A stretch of DNA of 64,000 bases from Massilia rhizosphaerae (GTDB lineage: Bacteria; Pseudomonadota; Gammaproteobacteria; Burkholderiales; Burkholderiaceae_D). Positions 55,102-63,873 of the stretch are shown here, in pieces. A model generated the notes under the pieces. It was not told the origin of the DNA. It did no database searches and saw only the letters and a list, made by a program, of their open reading frames with translations. Positions within the stretch are counted from its first letter, which is position 1; each line of letters starts with the position of its first letter. The stretch spans positions 111,920-175,919 of the forward strand of contig NZ_JADKYX010000016.1 of the NCBI RefSeq assembly GCF_016093545.1. Reading direction: 5' to 3'. The position numbers and the translations under genes are program-made.

Positions 55102-56233
55102 GGATCGCCTCATCGATGTCGCCCCGTCCCACATAGGGATAACCGCCCACCAGGGCCTCGTAGCGGCCGACCACCTGCGGCAGGATTTCGTTCCAGTCGT
55201 AGCGCTCGACGGCCTTGCGCCGCGCGGCGTGGCCCATGCGCGCCAGGTCGCGCTGGTAGATGGCTTCGATCGCGCCGGCCAGGCTGGCGACGTCGTTCGG
55301 CTCGGCCAGGATGCCCGTTTCCGTGTCGACCAGCTCGGCCACGCCGCCTCTGTTCGTGGCGACGACGGGCAGGCCGCACGCCATCGCCTCGAGCACGATG
55401 AGGCCGAACGTTTCGCAATCGCCCGGGTGCACGAGCACGTCGCAACTGGCCAGCAGGCAGGCGAGCTGGCGCTGGTCGCGCCGGTACGGGACGTGCGTCA
55501 CGCGGTCGCAGAACGGCAGCACGCCGCCGCCGCCCACGAGGATCAGGTGGTAAGGATCGCCCAGCTTGCGCACCGCTTCGATGAGCACGTGCAGCTTTTT
55601 TTCCGGCGTGAAGCGGCCGGCATAGACGAGCAGGCGCGCGTCCGGCGCAAGGCCCAGGTGGTCGCGCAGCGTGTCGTCGCGGCGCTGCGGACGGAACACG
55701 CTGCTGTCGATGCCGAGCGGCTGGTGGACGGCCCCGTGCACGCCGATCGCGTCCAGCTGCTGCACCATGATGCGGCTGGGTGCCAGCACGAGGTCGAACT
55801 GGCGGTACAGGTTGGCGAGATAGCGGCAGGTGCCGCGCGCGATCCAGCGCCCGAGGCGGGGCTGCACGAGGCGCGGCAGGTCGGAGTGATAGAAGGCGAC
55901 GGCGGGAATGTCGTAGCGCTTGCGCATGCGCAGCGCGGCCCAGGCGCAGTGTCCGGCGTCGCCGGCCTCGACGACGTCCGGACCGACGGATTCCAGCAGC
56001 CGCGCCGGGCCCTCGACGGACAGCGGCATGCGAAAGCCGTGGAAGCCGGGCACGCCGGCCGATGGTATCTTGACGAGTGCGGGCACGGCGTGGTCGCACG
56101 TCTCCACATTGGAACTCATGATGGTGTGCCTGACGCGGCTGCGCCGTGCCAGCCAGTGCGCCTTGGCATTCAGATAGGTGCTGACGCCGCCTCCTTCGGC
56201 CGCGTAAAACATCGTGATGTCGACGAGGTGCAT
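55070..56233 (-). CDS. GT4-family glycosyltransferase
   Basis: 387 residues from the start at 56233 (MHLVDITMFYAAEGGGVSTY); the frame extends upstream without support. The N-domain has the GGGVSTYLN loop. The C-domain has LVYAGRFTPEKKLHVLIEAV, GDPYHLILVGGGG, the acceptor-donor motif HPGDCETFGLIVLEAMACGL and NRGGVAELVDTETGIL. The retaining GT-B glycosyltransferase uses a nucleotide sugar. It overlaps the deacetylase gene, so the two form an operon for glycan or glycolipid synthesis; the product is unknown. Confidence 0.86.
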   Translation of the reverse strand: MHLVDITMFYAAEGGGVSTYLNAKAHWLARRSRVRHTIMSSNVETCDHAVPALVKIPSAGVPGFHGFRMPLSVEGPARLLESVGPDVVEAGDAGHCAWAALRMRKRYDIPAVAFYHSDLPRLVQPRLGRWIARGTCRYLANLYRQFDLVLAPSRIMVQQLDAIGVHGAVHQPLGIDSSVFRPQRRDDTLRDHLGLAPDARLLVYAGRFTPEKKLHVLIEAVRKLGDPYHLILVGGGGVLPFCDRVTHVPYRRDQRQLACLLASCDVLVHPGDCETFGLIVLEAMACGLPVVATNRGGVAELVDTETGILAEPNDVASLAGAIEAIYQRDLARMGHAARRKAVERYDWNEILPQVVGRYEALVGGYPYVGRGDIDEAIHEREGIRVAD

Positions 56234-56439
56234 GCTTGGGGTCCGGTCAAAGTATCCCCACGATAGCAGCGGAGCCGGTGCGCCGGGTTTGCGCACTGTC
56301 AAGCGGACGCCTCCTGCTGCCGGGAACCGGTGCCTGTCACGCATGAGATGGCAGGTCGTCCGGCCGCTGCATCGCGGCCGCGCGCACGTACCGGGCGCTC
56401 AGTGCGCGACGATGGTCGGGCTCCCGTCGGGGAGGCCCA

Positions 56440-57030
56440 TTATGCACTGCGCCTGTCGAGCATGGCGCGCGCGATGGTGCCGGCGTCCACATACTCGAGC
56501 TCGCCCCCGACGGGGACGCCGCGCGCAAGGCGGCTGACCTTGAGTCCGCGCGCCTTCAGCATTTCGCTGATGTAATGGGCGGTCGCTTCGCCCTCGTTGG
56601 TGAAATTGGTGGCCAGCACGACTTCCTTGACCTGGCCGTCGGCGGCCCGTCCCACCAGCTTTTCCAGGTGCAGGTCCTTGGGGCCGATGCCGTCCAGCGG
56701 CGACAGCCGGCCCATCAGCACGAAGTACAGCCCCTTGAAGGTCAGGGTCTGCTCGATCATCATCTGGTCGGCCGGCGTCTCGACGACGCACAGCAGCGAC
56801 CGGTCGCGCTGCTCGTCGGCGCACAGGTCGCAGACCTCGGTTTCCGAGAAGGTGTTGCACATGGCGCAGTGATGCACCGCGTCGACGGCCTGGTACAGCG
56901 CGCGCGACAGCATCGCGGCGCCTTCGCGGTCGTGCTGCAGCAGGTGGAAGGCCATGCGCTGCGCCGACTTCGGCCCGACGCCCGGCAGGCGGCGCAAGGC
57001 CTCGGTGAGGAAGTCGAGCGATTTGGACAT
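56440..57030 (-). CDS. recR: RecR recombination mediator
   Basis: 196 residues. N-terminal HhH (LRRLPGVGPKSAQRMAFHLL), C4 zinc finger with Cys55, Cys58, Cys67 and Cys70, Toprim domain (VVETPADQMMIEQ...) and the closing LARGVPVGGELEYVD. With RecF/RecO it loads RecA at gaps. It is last in the dnaX-ybaB-yciI-recR operon, 16 bp after yciI. Confidence 0.95.
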   Translation of the reverse strand: MSKSLDFLTEALRRLPGVGPKSAQRMAFHLLQHDREGAAMLSRALYQAVDAVHHCAMCNTFSETEVCDLCADEQRDRSLLCVVETPADQMMIEQTLTFKGLYFVLMGRLSPLDGIGPKDLHLEKLVGRAADGQVKEVVLATNFTNEGEATAHYISEMLKARGLKVSRLARGVPVGGELEYVDAGTIARAMLDRRSA

Positions 57031-57046
57031 GGGGCTCCTGCCGGAC

Positions 57047-57337
57047 TTACTGCCCGCGCCAGGCGGCCAGCGCCTCGGCGGTCATGGTCGGGATGAACTC
57101 GGTGACGGTATAGGTCGCGAGGCCGGCCTGCCCGAACGGATCGCCCTCCAGCGCCGCGTCGAGCTCCGCGCGGCTGGCGGCGTGGGCGATCAGGATGCCG
57201 CCGTCGCGCGGCTCCTTGCGCCCCGACATCAGCATCAGCCCGCGCGCATACTGCGCCTCCAGCCAGGCACGGTGCGCCGGCAAGTAGGCATCGATGCGCT
57301 CGAGCGGCGCGATATAGTGAAGCGTAACGATGAACAT
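57047..57337 (-). CDS. YciI family protein
   Basis: 96 residues of the YciI dimeric ferredoxin-like fold. The N-terminal MFIVTLHYIAPLERIDAYLP with RAWLEAQYARGLMLMSGRK includes the conserved catalytic-type His near residue 22. YciI proteins are small putative dehydrochlorinases. It lies between ybaB and recR, an uncommon but not unique insertion in this operon. Confidence 0.85.
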   Translation of the reverse strand: MFIVTLHYIAPLERIDAYLPAHRAWLEAQYARGLMLMSGRKEPRDGGILIAHAASRAELDAALEGDPFGQAGLATYTVTEFIPTMTAEALAAWRGQ

Positions 57338-57347
57338 CAGATGAGCA

Positions 57348-57674
57348 TCAGAACGGCATCTTGAAGCCCGGGGGCAGCGGCAGGCCGGCGGTCAGGCCGC
57401 TCATCTTTTCCTGCGCGGTCGTCTCGGCCTTGCGCACGGCGTCGTTGAACGCGGCGGCGACCAGGTCTTCCAGCATGTCGCGGTCGTCGCCCAGCAGCGA
57501 CGGGTCGATCGACACGCGCTTGACGTCGTTCTTGCAGGTCATGATGACCTTCACCAGGCCCGCGCCGGACTGGCCTTCGACCTCGATCTGAGCCAGCTGC
57601 TCCTGCGCCTTCTTCATGTTGTCCTGCATGGCCTGCGCCTGCTTCATCAGGCCTGCGAGCTGGTTTTTCATCAT
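57348..57674 (-). CDS. ybaB: YbaB/EbfC nucleoid-associated protein
   Basis: 108 residues. N-terminal helix NQLAGLMKQAQAMQDNMKKA, then IEVEGQSGAGLVKVIMTCKN and SIDPSLLGDDRDMLEDLVAA, with the tail GLTAGLPLPPGFKMPF. A DNA-binding dimer that bends and compacts DNA. It follows dnaX after 64 bp. Confidence 0.95.
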   Translation of the reverse strand: MMKNQLAGLMKQAQAMQDNMKKAQEQLAQIEVEGQSGAGLVKVIMTCKNDVKRVSIDPSLLGDDRDMLEDLVAAAFNDAVRKAETTAQEKMSGLTAGLPLPPGFKMPF

Positions 57675-57738
57675 GATGCGTTCTCCAAAAAAGTCGGATG
57701 GATAAATCGTTTATATCGTTTATATGCGGGCGGACGGA

Positions 57739-59934
57739 TCAGGCCGCGGTCGGGCGCACGGAGCCGGGCACGACGAATGCGTCGAACGTGCGCGCCATCT
57801 CCTGCACGAACGGATCGGCGTCGACGACCGCCTCGGCCTCGCGTTGCAGCCGCTCGCGCCTTGCCTTGGCCTCGGCGCTGGCCGTGTACCACGTGGGCGC
57901 GATCTCGGTCTCGACGTTCACGCGCACGGCCGGGAAACGCTCCTGCAGGGCCGCGCACAGCTTCTCGCTGTTGCCGCTGGCGCGCAGCGTATCGACCGGC
58001 ACGCGCAGGCGGAACGTCGCGGCGGCGCCGTCCGCGGCGCACTCGACCAGTTCGGTCTGGAAGGCCAGCTGCTGGGCCACGCCGCGCAGCGGCAGCGACG
58101 CCGCCAGCGCGGGCCAGTCGCCGTCCCAATCGATGGCCGGCACGGGCGTGATGACGTAAGCATACGGCGGCGCGGACGGGGCGGCCACGCGCGCGGGCGC
58201 CGCCGGCGCGGCCACGGCGGGCGTCTCCAGCGCGACGGCCGTGTCGTCGGAAAATTCGGTGACCCAGGCGGGCGGCTCGTCGTCGGCCACGGCCTGGTCG
58301 CTACCCTGCGCCTGGGCCTGGGCTTGGGCTTGGGCCGACATGTGCTGCATGGCCGGCTGCGGCTGGGCCGCGGCGGCGCTGGTGTTCTGCGGCGCAGCGT
58401 CCCATGGCGCCGTGGCCGCGGCACGCGCGGCGCTCGATGCCGAGCCGGCAACTGCGCCGGCACCGGGCGCCGATGGCGGGGGCGCAGCGGGCGCGGGCGC
58501 GGCAGGTGCCGCGGCGGCCGGCTCGGCGGCCGGGGCCGGGCGCCGGGGCGCGCCGCCCATGCGGGAGCCGGCGCGCGCCGCTTCCAGCGCGGCATCGAGG
58601 GCCGCGCGGGCGGACGTCATCGCGCGGCCGGCACCGCCTTGCGCGGCCGGCGATGCGGCCGGCGCGGGTGCGGGAGCGGCCGCGGGTCCGGCTGGCGGAG
58701 CAGCGGCGGCCGGGCCGGACGGGCGCGCGGCGGCGGCCGGCTGGGCAGCGGCGGCCGGACGCGCCGGTGCCGCCTGCGGCAGCGTCCGCGCCAACGCGGC
58801 CGGCGCGGGCGCCGCCGCCTGCTCGGCACCGCCCTGCCCCGGGCGGAACGCCAGCATGCGCAGCAAGGTCATGGTAAAGCCTGCGTACTCGTCCGGCGCG
58901 AGGCCGATCTCGTTGCGGCCGATGACGGCGATCTGGTAATACAGCTGCACTTCCTGCGGATCGAATTGCGTCGCCAGGCGCTGGATGTCGGCCAGTTCCG
59001 GCAGGTCGTCCGGGAGCGCCGTCGGCACCGTCTGGGCCAGCGCGATCCGGTGCAGCAACGTGCCCAGGTCCTGCAGGGCGCCGTTGTACGACAGGCTGCG
59101 GCTGGCCATTTCGTCCGCGACGGCCATCAGGTCGGCGCCGTCCTGGTTCGCGAGCGCATCGAGCAGGCGCACCAGATAGGACTGGTCGAGCGCGCCCAGC
59201 ATGCCCTGCACGGCGTCGAGCGTGACGGCGCCGGCGGCGTAGGCGATGGCCTGGTCGGTCAGCGACAGCGCGTCGCGCATCGACCCGTGCGCGCCCTGGG
59301 CGAGCAGGCGCAGCGCGGGCTGCTCGAACGTCACCCCTTCCTGGCCGAGGATGTTTTCCAGGTGGCCCACGATGTGACCGGGCGGCATCTGCTTCAGGTT
59401 GAACTGCAGGCAGCGCGACAGCACCGTCACCGGAATCTTTTGCGGGTCCGTCGTCGCGAGGATGAATTTCACGTGCTCGGGCGGCTCTTCCAGCGTTTTC
59501 AGCATCGCGTTGAAGGCGTGGTTCGTGAGCATGTGCACCTCGTCGATCATATAGACCTTGAAGCGCGCATTGGAAGGCGCGTAGACCGCCTGCTCCAGCA
59601 GCTGGGCCATCTCGTCGACGCCGCGGTTCGACGCCGCGTCCATCTCGACGTAGTCGACGAAGCGGCCGGCGTCGATGGCGCGGCACGGTTCGCACTGGCC
59701 GCACGGTTCGGCCGTGATCCCGCCCTGCCCGTCCGGCCCGACGCAGTTGAGCGACTTGGCCAGGATGCGCGACAGCGTGGTCTTGCCCACCCCGCGCGTG
59801 CCGGTGAACAGATAGGCGTGGTGCAGCCGTCCGGTCCGCAAGGCATGGGTCAGCGCACGGACGACGTGCTCCTGGCCGACCAGCGTTTCGAAGTTCCGGG
59901 GACGGTATTTGCGAGCGAGGACTTGATAGGACAT
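57739..59934 (-). CDS. dnaX: DNA polymerase III subunits gamma and tau
   Basis: 731 residues. AAA+ clamp-loader motor: Walker A GTRGVGKT (45-52), zinc site with Cys64, Cys78, Cys81 and Cys84, Walker B VYMIDEVH (127-134) and sensor SRC (173-175). An unusually long Ala/Pro-rich linker (about 385-600) separates this from the tau-specific C-terminus. No A-rich slippery heptamer like that of E. coli dnaX is evident, so a gamma form may not be made, or is made another way. First gene of its operon. Confidence 0.95.
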   Translation of the reverse strand: MSYQVLARKYRPRNFETLVGQEHVVRALTHALRTGRLHHAYLFTGTRGVGKTTLSRILAKSLNCVGPDGQGGITAEPCGQCEPCRAIDAGRFVDYVEMDAASNRGVDEMAQLLEQAVYAPSNARFKVYMIDEVHMLTNHAFNAMLKTLEEPPEHVKFILATTDPQKIPVTVLSRCLQFNLKQMPPGHIVGHLENILGQEGVTFEQPALRLLAQGAHGSMRDALSLTDQAIAYAAGAVTLDAVQGMLGALDQSYLVRLLDALANQDGADLMAVADEMASRSLSYNGALQDLGTLLHRIALAQTVPTALPDDLPELADIQRLATQFDPQEVQLYYQIAVIGRNEIGLAPDEYAGFTMTLLRMLAFRPGQGGAEQAAAPAPAALARTLPQAAPARPAAAAQPAAAARPSGPAAAAPPAGPAAAPAPAPAASPAAQGGAGRAMTSARAALDAALEAARAGSRMGGAPRRPAPAAEPAAAAPAAPAPAAPPPSAPGAGAVAGSASSAARAAATAPWDAAPQNTSAAAAQPQPAMQHMSAQAQAQAQAQGSDQAVADDEPPAWVTEFSDDTAVALETPAVAAPAAPARVAAPSAPPYAYVITPVPAIDWDGDWPALAASLPLRGVAQQLAFQTELVECAADGAAATFRLRVPVDTLRASGNSEKLCAALQERFPAVRVNVETEIAPTWYTASAEAKARRERLQREAEAVVDADPFVQEMARTFDAFVVPGSVRPTAA

Positions 59935-60028
59935 ACCGGGATTTTACCGTAGACCGGCGTGGGCGCGGCAACATTAGACGCTCATCGGGAATTCCCCTAC
60001 ACTGGTGTTTTTATTTCAATTAGGAAAA

Positions 60029-60700
60029 ATGAAAAAATCACTGTGCATACCGCTGATGTTCGCTTTCCTGCTGCCGGCGTTGCCGGGCCATGCCGCCGAG
60101 CGCGAATGGATCCCGTATCGCAAGCTGGTCGACATCGTCAAAGTGGACAAGTTCGACGCCCTGCCCCCGGCCGAGCGCGACAAGGTGATCCTGTATGCCA
60201 AGCTGGTGCCCGTGAACAAGGCGATCTCGCCGCTGGACGCCGGTCTCGTCGTCGTGGACGGCGCCAGCCGGACGCCCATGCCGCTGGACGCCGGCGGCCG
60301 CGCGCGCATGGTGCTCAACAAGCAGTGGCTGGCCGACGACGCGCAGATCTGGACGAGCCTGCCCAAGGGCGAAAAGATGCGCATGGGGTTCGACCTGGGC
60401 GCCGTGCTGCCGGAGACGACGCAGTGGCGCTACGCGACGGTGATGGGCGCCATTCCCCAGACCAATGCCGCGATCGGCAAGGTGGCGGGCATGCTGAGCC
60501 TGTTCGTGCCCACGATGAAGTCGGTGATCTTCAAGTTCGACAAGCCGGCCCAACTGACCATCAAGACCGCCGCCGGCGACAAGCACTATGTCAGCGATGC
60601 CCGCAACCACCTGAAGCTCAATCTCGACGAGGGCCTGCTCAAGGAGAACCCGATGATGGAATGGTCGGCGCGTCCACTGGAAGCCGAGATCGACGATTGA
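60029..60700 (+). CDS. Exported protein of unknown function
   Basis: 223 residues. The start at 60029 (AGGAAAA) is followed by a signal peptide cleaved near PGHAAER (residue 21). The mature part is a beta-rich domain with RKLVDIVKVDKFDALPPAER, GLVVVDGASRTPMPLDAGGR and TAAGDKHYVSDARNHLKLNL. I do not recognise a named family. It is likely periplasmic. It is convergent with the SRP RNA gene. Confidence 0.7.
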   Translation: MKKSLCIPLMFAFLLPALPGHAAEREWIPYRKLVDIVKVDKFDALPPAERDKVILYAKLVPVNKAISPLDAGLVVVDGASRTPMPLDAGGRARMVLNKQWLADDAQIWTSLPKGEKMRMGFDLGAVLPETTQWRYATVMGAIPQTNAAIGKVAGMLSLFVPTMKSVIFKFDKPAQLTIKTAAGDKHYVSDARNHLKLNLDEGLLKENPMMEWSARPLEAEIDD

Positions 60701-60712
60701 AGGCGCCGCGAC

Positions 60713-60740
60713 AAACAAAAACAGCTGCCGCGGCAGCTGT
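60713..60740 (-). terminator. Terminator of the SRP RNA gene (bidirectional)
   Basis: ACAGCTGCCGCGGCAGCTGT (60721-60740) is a perfect palindrome. On the minus strand it is followed by TTTTTGTTTGT, so it ends ffs. It may also end the 60029 gene. Confidence 0.75.
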
Positions 60741-60749
60741 TGAAGTAAG

Positions 60750-60849
60750 TAGGCGAGCCTGATCTGCGGCACTTGCGGTGAACGGCTTTGGCTGCTTCGT
60801 TCCCGACCTGACCAGGTAAACCATGCCACAATGCGCAGGGGCCCGCCAG
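60750..60849 (-). ncRNA. ffs: SRP RNA (4.5S, small bacterial type)
   Basis: On the minus strand GGCATGG...ACCTGGTCAGGTCGGGAACG with AAGCAGCC and GCCGTTC is the conserved apical domain that binds Ffh. The 5' GCGGGCC and 3' GGCTCGC ends pair, closing the hairpin (core 60753-60846). The asymmetric loop (AGCAG) and the GGAA-type tetraloop are as expected, though the loop reads GGGAACG. It is about 95-100 nt; the ends are approximate. Confidence 0.9.
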
Positions 60850-60907
60850 CTCGCATTATAACCGCTAACGGGCATGCCGGCAAACCGCCATGCCCCCATG
60901 CCGGAAG

Positions 60908-62407
60908 TCACAAACCCAACTGCTCCCAGATGGCGTCCACGCGCGCCTTCACGTCCGGTGCCATGACGATCGGCGTCCCCCACTCCCGATTAGTCTCGCC
61001 CGGCCATTTATTAGTCGCATCGATACCCATCTTGCTGCCCAGACCGCTGATGGGTGACGCGAAGTCGAGATAGTCGATCGGGGTATTGTCGACCATGACC
61101 GTGTCGCGGGTCGGATCCACGCGCGTCGTGATGGCCCAGATCACTTCTTTCCAGTCGCGCACGTTGACGTCTTCGTCCACGACGACGATGAACTTGGTAT
61201 ACATGAACTGGCGCAGGAAGCTCCATACGCCGAACATCACGCGCTTGGCGTGGCCGGCATACTGCTTCTTCATCTGCACGACGGCCATCCGGTAACTGCA
61301 GCCTTCCGGCGGCAGGTAGAAATCCGTGATCTCGGTGAACTGTTTTTGCAGCAGGGGCACGAACACTTCGTTCAGCGCGACGCCGAGGACGGCCGGCTCG
61401 TCGGGCGGCTTGCCCGTGTAGGTCGAGTGGTAGATCGGGTCGCGCCGCATCGTGATGCGGTCGATCGTGAACACCGGGAACCAGTCCTGCTCATTGTAAT
61501 AGCCCGTGTGGTCGCCATACGGCCCTTCCAGCGCGTGCTCGAAGCCGGACGGGTGGCTCTGATCTGGATAGATATGCCCCTCGAGCACGATCTCGGCCGA
61601 CGCCGGCACCCGCAGCTCGCTGCCGATGGCCTTCGTCAGGACCGTCCGCTGCCCCCGCAGCAGGCCGGCGAACTGGTATTCGGACAGCGTGTCGGGCACG
61701 GGCGTCACCGCGCCGAGGATCGTGGCCGGGTCGGCGCCCAGCGCCACCGCCACCGGGTACGGCTGGCCGGGGTTGGCGATGCAGTGCTCGCGGAAATCGA
61801 GCGCGCCGCCGCGGTGCGCAAGCCAGCGCATGATGACCTTGTTCGGCCCCAGCACCTGCTGGCGGTAGATGCCCAGGTTCTGGCGCTTCTTGTTCGGGCC
61901 CTTCGTGATCACGAGGCCCCAGGTGATCAGCGGCGCGACGTCGCCCGGCCAGCAATGCTGGATCGGCAGACGGGCGAGATCCACGTCCTGGCCTTCCCAG
62001 ACGATCTCCTGGCATGGCGCCCCCTTCATTTCCTTGGGCGCCATGTCCCAGACGGCCTTGACGAGGGAGCCGAGGTCCATGATGTCGCGCAAACCCTTGG
62101 GCGGCTCCGGTTCCTTGAGACGCGCCAGCACGTGACCGATGCGGCGCAACTCGCCGACGTCGTCCGCGCCCATGCCCAGCGCCACGCGGCGCGGCGTCCC
62201 GAACAGGTTGGCCAGCACGGGGATCGGATACGGTGTGCCGCTGGCATCCACCGGCTTGTCGAACAGCAGCGCCGGCCCGCCCGCGCGCAACGTACGGTCG
62301 CACACCTCCGTCATTTCAAGATTCGGTGAAATAGGCGCGGATACGCGCTTGAAGTCACCGATTTCTTGCAACTTAGCAATAAAATCCCGTAAATCAGAGT
62401 AGTTCAT
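60908..62407 (-). CDS. ubiD: 4-hydroxy-3-polyprenylbenzoate decarboxylase
   Basis: 499 residues, full-length UbiD. The conserved order is present: MNYSDLRDFIAKLQEIGDFK at the start, then PKEMKGAPCQEIVW, LGIYRQQVLGPNKVIMRWLA (prFMN and substrate region) and RGGALDFREHC. These are followed by EIVLEGHIYPDQ and EDVNVRDWKEVIWAITTRVD near the C-terminus. It needs prenylated FMN from UbiX. It catalyses the decarboxylation step of ubiquinone synthesis. Divergent from the lytic transglycosylase, it probably has its own promoter in the gap after 62408. Confidence 0.95.
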   Translation of the reverse strand: MNYSDLRDFIAKLQEIGDFKRVSAPISPNLEMTEVCDRTLRAGGPALLFDKPVDASGTPYPIPVLANLFGTPRRVALGMGADDVGELRRIGHVLARLKEPEPPKGLRDIMDLGSLVKAVWDMAPKEMKGAPCQEIVWEGQDVDLARLPIQHCWPGDVAPLITWGLVITKGPNKKRQNLGIYRQQVLGPNKVIMRWLAHRGGALDFREHCIANPGQPYPVAVALGADPATILGAVTPVPDTLSEYQFAGLLRGQRTVLTKAIGSELRVPASAEIVLEGHIYPDQSHPSGFEHALEGPYGDHTGYYNEQDWFPVFTIDRITMRRDPIYHSTYTGKPPDEPAVLGVALNEVFVPLLQKQFTEITDFYLPPEGCSYRMAVVQMKKQYAGHAKRVMFGVWSFLRQFMYTKFIVVVDEDVNVRDWKEVIWAITTRVDPTRDTVMVDNTPIDYLDFASPISGLGSKMGIDATNKWPGETNREWGTPIVMAPDVKARVDAIWEQLGL

Positions 62408-62540
62408 TGAATTTTTAATTCTTTTTTACATCTTTTGAGGAGTGCTAACAATCGCCGGCAAGTGGTTGATTTGCCAAGGAATTGATGAGCGCCTGGGCGT
62501 CCTTTAGATCCAAAAGTAATAGAACGCTTAAGTGCTAGTA

Positions 62541-62569
62541 TTGACTTGATATAAACGAGCTTCTACAAT
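62541..62569 (+). promoter_or_regulatory. Strong sigma-70 promoter of the lytic transglycosylase gene
   Basis: TTGACT (62541-62546), 17 bp, TACAAT (62564-62569), the best -35/-10 match in the window. Transcription would start near 62576, giving a leader of about 300 bases to the start at 62877. Confidence 0.75.
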
Positions 62570-62575
62570 CCGCCG

Positions 62576-62876
62576 TACAAATTGAGACGGGCCCGTCCAG
62601 CACGTGATTCTAGCCGGTCTCATTCTTTCACGGGGTCGGGGCCCCAGCGACATTTTAGGAGTGTTTTCACTGGGCGTCTGCCCAACCAACCCCGAGACAG
62701 TTGTTAGCCACTGGGCGCCTCCACTGCAGCGCTGCCCAGCTGATGCAAGCAATGACGGCGTTCCTCGACCGCTGCGAGCGGCGACGGACGGTTTTCTGAT
62801 GCACGGTACGAGTACGCTCGAACGCTGCGCTCACGCGCTGCGCCGGGGTGGCTTTGTCCGCGACAAAGGAGAGACG
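62576..62876 (+). promoter_or_regulatory. Long untranslated leader of the lytic transglycosylase gene
   Basis: The leader lies between the promoter at 62541-62569 and the start codon. It is GC-rich and contains repeated CACTGGGCG(T/C)CT at 62666-62677 and 62710-62721, separated by 44 bases, plus CGGGGTCGGGGCCCC near 62632. An open frame runs through it, but it has no ribosome site and an implausible composition, so I treat it as untranslated. A regulatory RNA structure is possible. Confidence 0.4.
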
Positions 62877-63794
62877 ATGATCCATCGATTCATCGGCACG
62901 AGCGCAAGGCTCGTCCAACAGATGGCCAGCCAGCCAGTCACGTGGTCTTCCGTGATGAAAGCGGCACGCGGTGTTCTGACCACCGCACGACATACCTTGA
63001 CCGTATTCGGTCTTTCCGCAGTAGCAATGATTGCCCTGCTGTACAGCCGCCCCGATTTTGCGAAACGGGTGTCGGATTTCCTGAACCCGCACCAGAGCGT
63101 TCCGGCGCCGGTGGCGGCCAATGCGCCGGTCCAGCTCGTGGCCGCACGCGACACGAACACCGTCGCGACCGCCAGCGCGGACGACAAGGCCAAGAGCCGT
63201 TCGACCCGTCAGCAGAAGTACGTGACGGACTGGCTGGCGCGCCGTTACCGCGTGGCCGGCGACGCCGCCAACATGTTCGTCTCGACGGCCTACAGCACGG
63301 CACACGAGATCAAGCTGGACCCGCTGCTGATCCTGGCCGTGATGGCTATCGAGTCGGGCCTGAATCCGTTCGCGGAAAGCCCGATGGGCGCGCAGGGCCT
63401 GATGCAGGTGATGTCCAAGGTCCACAGCGACAAGTTCCAGCAAGTGGGCGGTTCGAAGGCCGCCCTGAATCCGGTCACCAACATCCGTGTCGGCGCGCAG
63501 ATCCTGAAGGACTACGTGAACCGCACGGGCTCCGTCGAAGGCGCGCTGAAGAGCTACGTCGGCGCCGGCGCGGCCGATGACGACTCCGGCTACGGCTCCA
63601 AGGTCCTCACCGAATACAAGCGCCTGAAGCAGGTCGCCAGCGGCAAGAACGTCCCGATTTATTTCCCGCCGGCCCAGCCCGCGGTCCCGAGCACGACGCT
63701 GAAGACCGTCAGCACGCAGCCGAAGCCGGACGCCCCGTCCGTCGTGGCGGCGCACGGCGACAGCCAGAACGGCGAAACCGTCGCCGGCCTCTGA
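62877..63794 (+). CDS. Lytic transglycosylase (SLT domain)
   Basis: 305 residues. The start at 62877 has AAAGGAGAG. A transmembrane or signal-like helix (about 48-66; HTLTVFGLSAVAMIALLYS) is followed by a linker and the SLT domain (about 115-240) with the catalytic Glu in MAIESGLNPFAESPMGAQGL and MQVMSKVHSDKF. The Pro/Ser-rich C-terminus ends ETVAGL. It cleaves peptidoglycan between MurNAc and GlcNAc with formation of 1,6-anhydroMurNAc, from the inner-membrane face. It has its own promoter and a terminator at 63814. Confidence 0.88.
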   Translation: MIHRFIGTSARLVQQMASQPVTWSSVMKAARGVLTTARHTLTVFGLSAVAMIALLYSRPDFAKRVSDFLNPHQSVPAPVAANAPVQLVAARDTNTVATASADDKAKSRSTRQQKYVTDWLARRYRVAGDAANMFVSTAYSTAHEIKLDPLLILAVMAIESGLNPFAESPMGAQGLMQVMSKVHSDKFQQVGGSKAALNPVTNIRVGAQILKDYVNRTGSVEGALKSYVGAGAADDDSGYGSKVLTEYKRLKQVASGKNVPIYFPPAQPAVPSTTLKTVSTQPKPDAPSVVAAHGDSQNGETVAGL

Positions 63795-63813
63795 GCCCGT
63801 ACCCTTCCTGGTC

Positions 63814-63856
63814 GAAAGCCACCGTTGGCGCAAGCCGCGGTGGCTTTCATTTTTTT
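63814..63856 (+). terminator. Rho-independent terminator after the lytic transglycosylase
   Basis: GAAAGCCACCG (63814-63824) pairs with CGGTGGCTTTC (63838-63848), then T7. Confidence 0.85.
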
Positions 63857-63873
63857 ACACGCCGGGATGCGCA

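Noticed and set aside
58300..58870. Programmed frameshift site in dnaX
   Set aside because: No A-rich slippery heptamer with a downstream hairpin was found in the linker; the DNA there is GC-rich repetitive coding for Ala and Pro.
62604..62876. N-terminal extension of the lytic transglycosylase by 91 codons
   Set aside because: It has no ribosome site and an atypical composition, and it would place the membrane helix far from the N-terminus. The start at 62877 has AAAGGAGAG.
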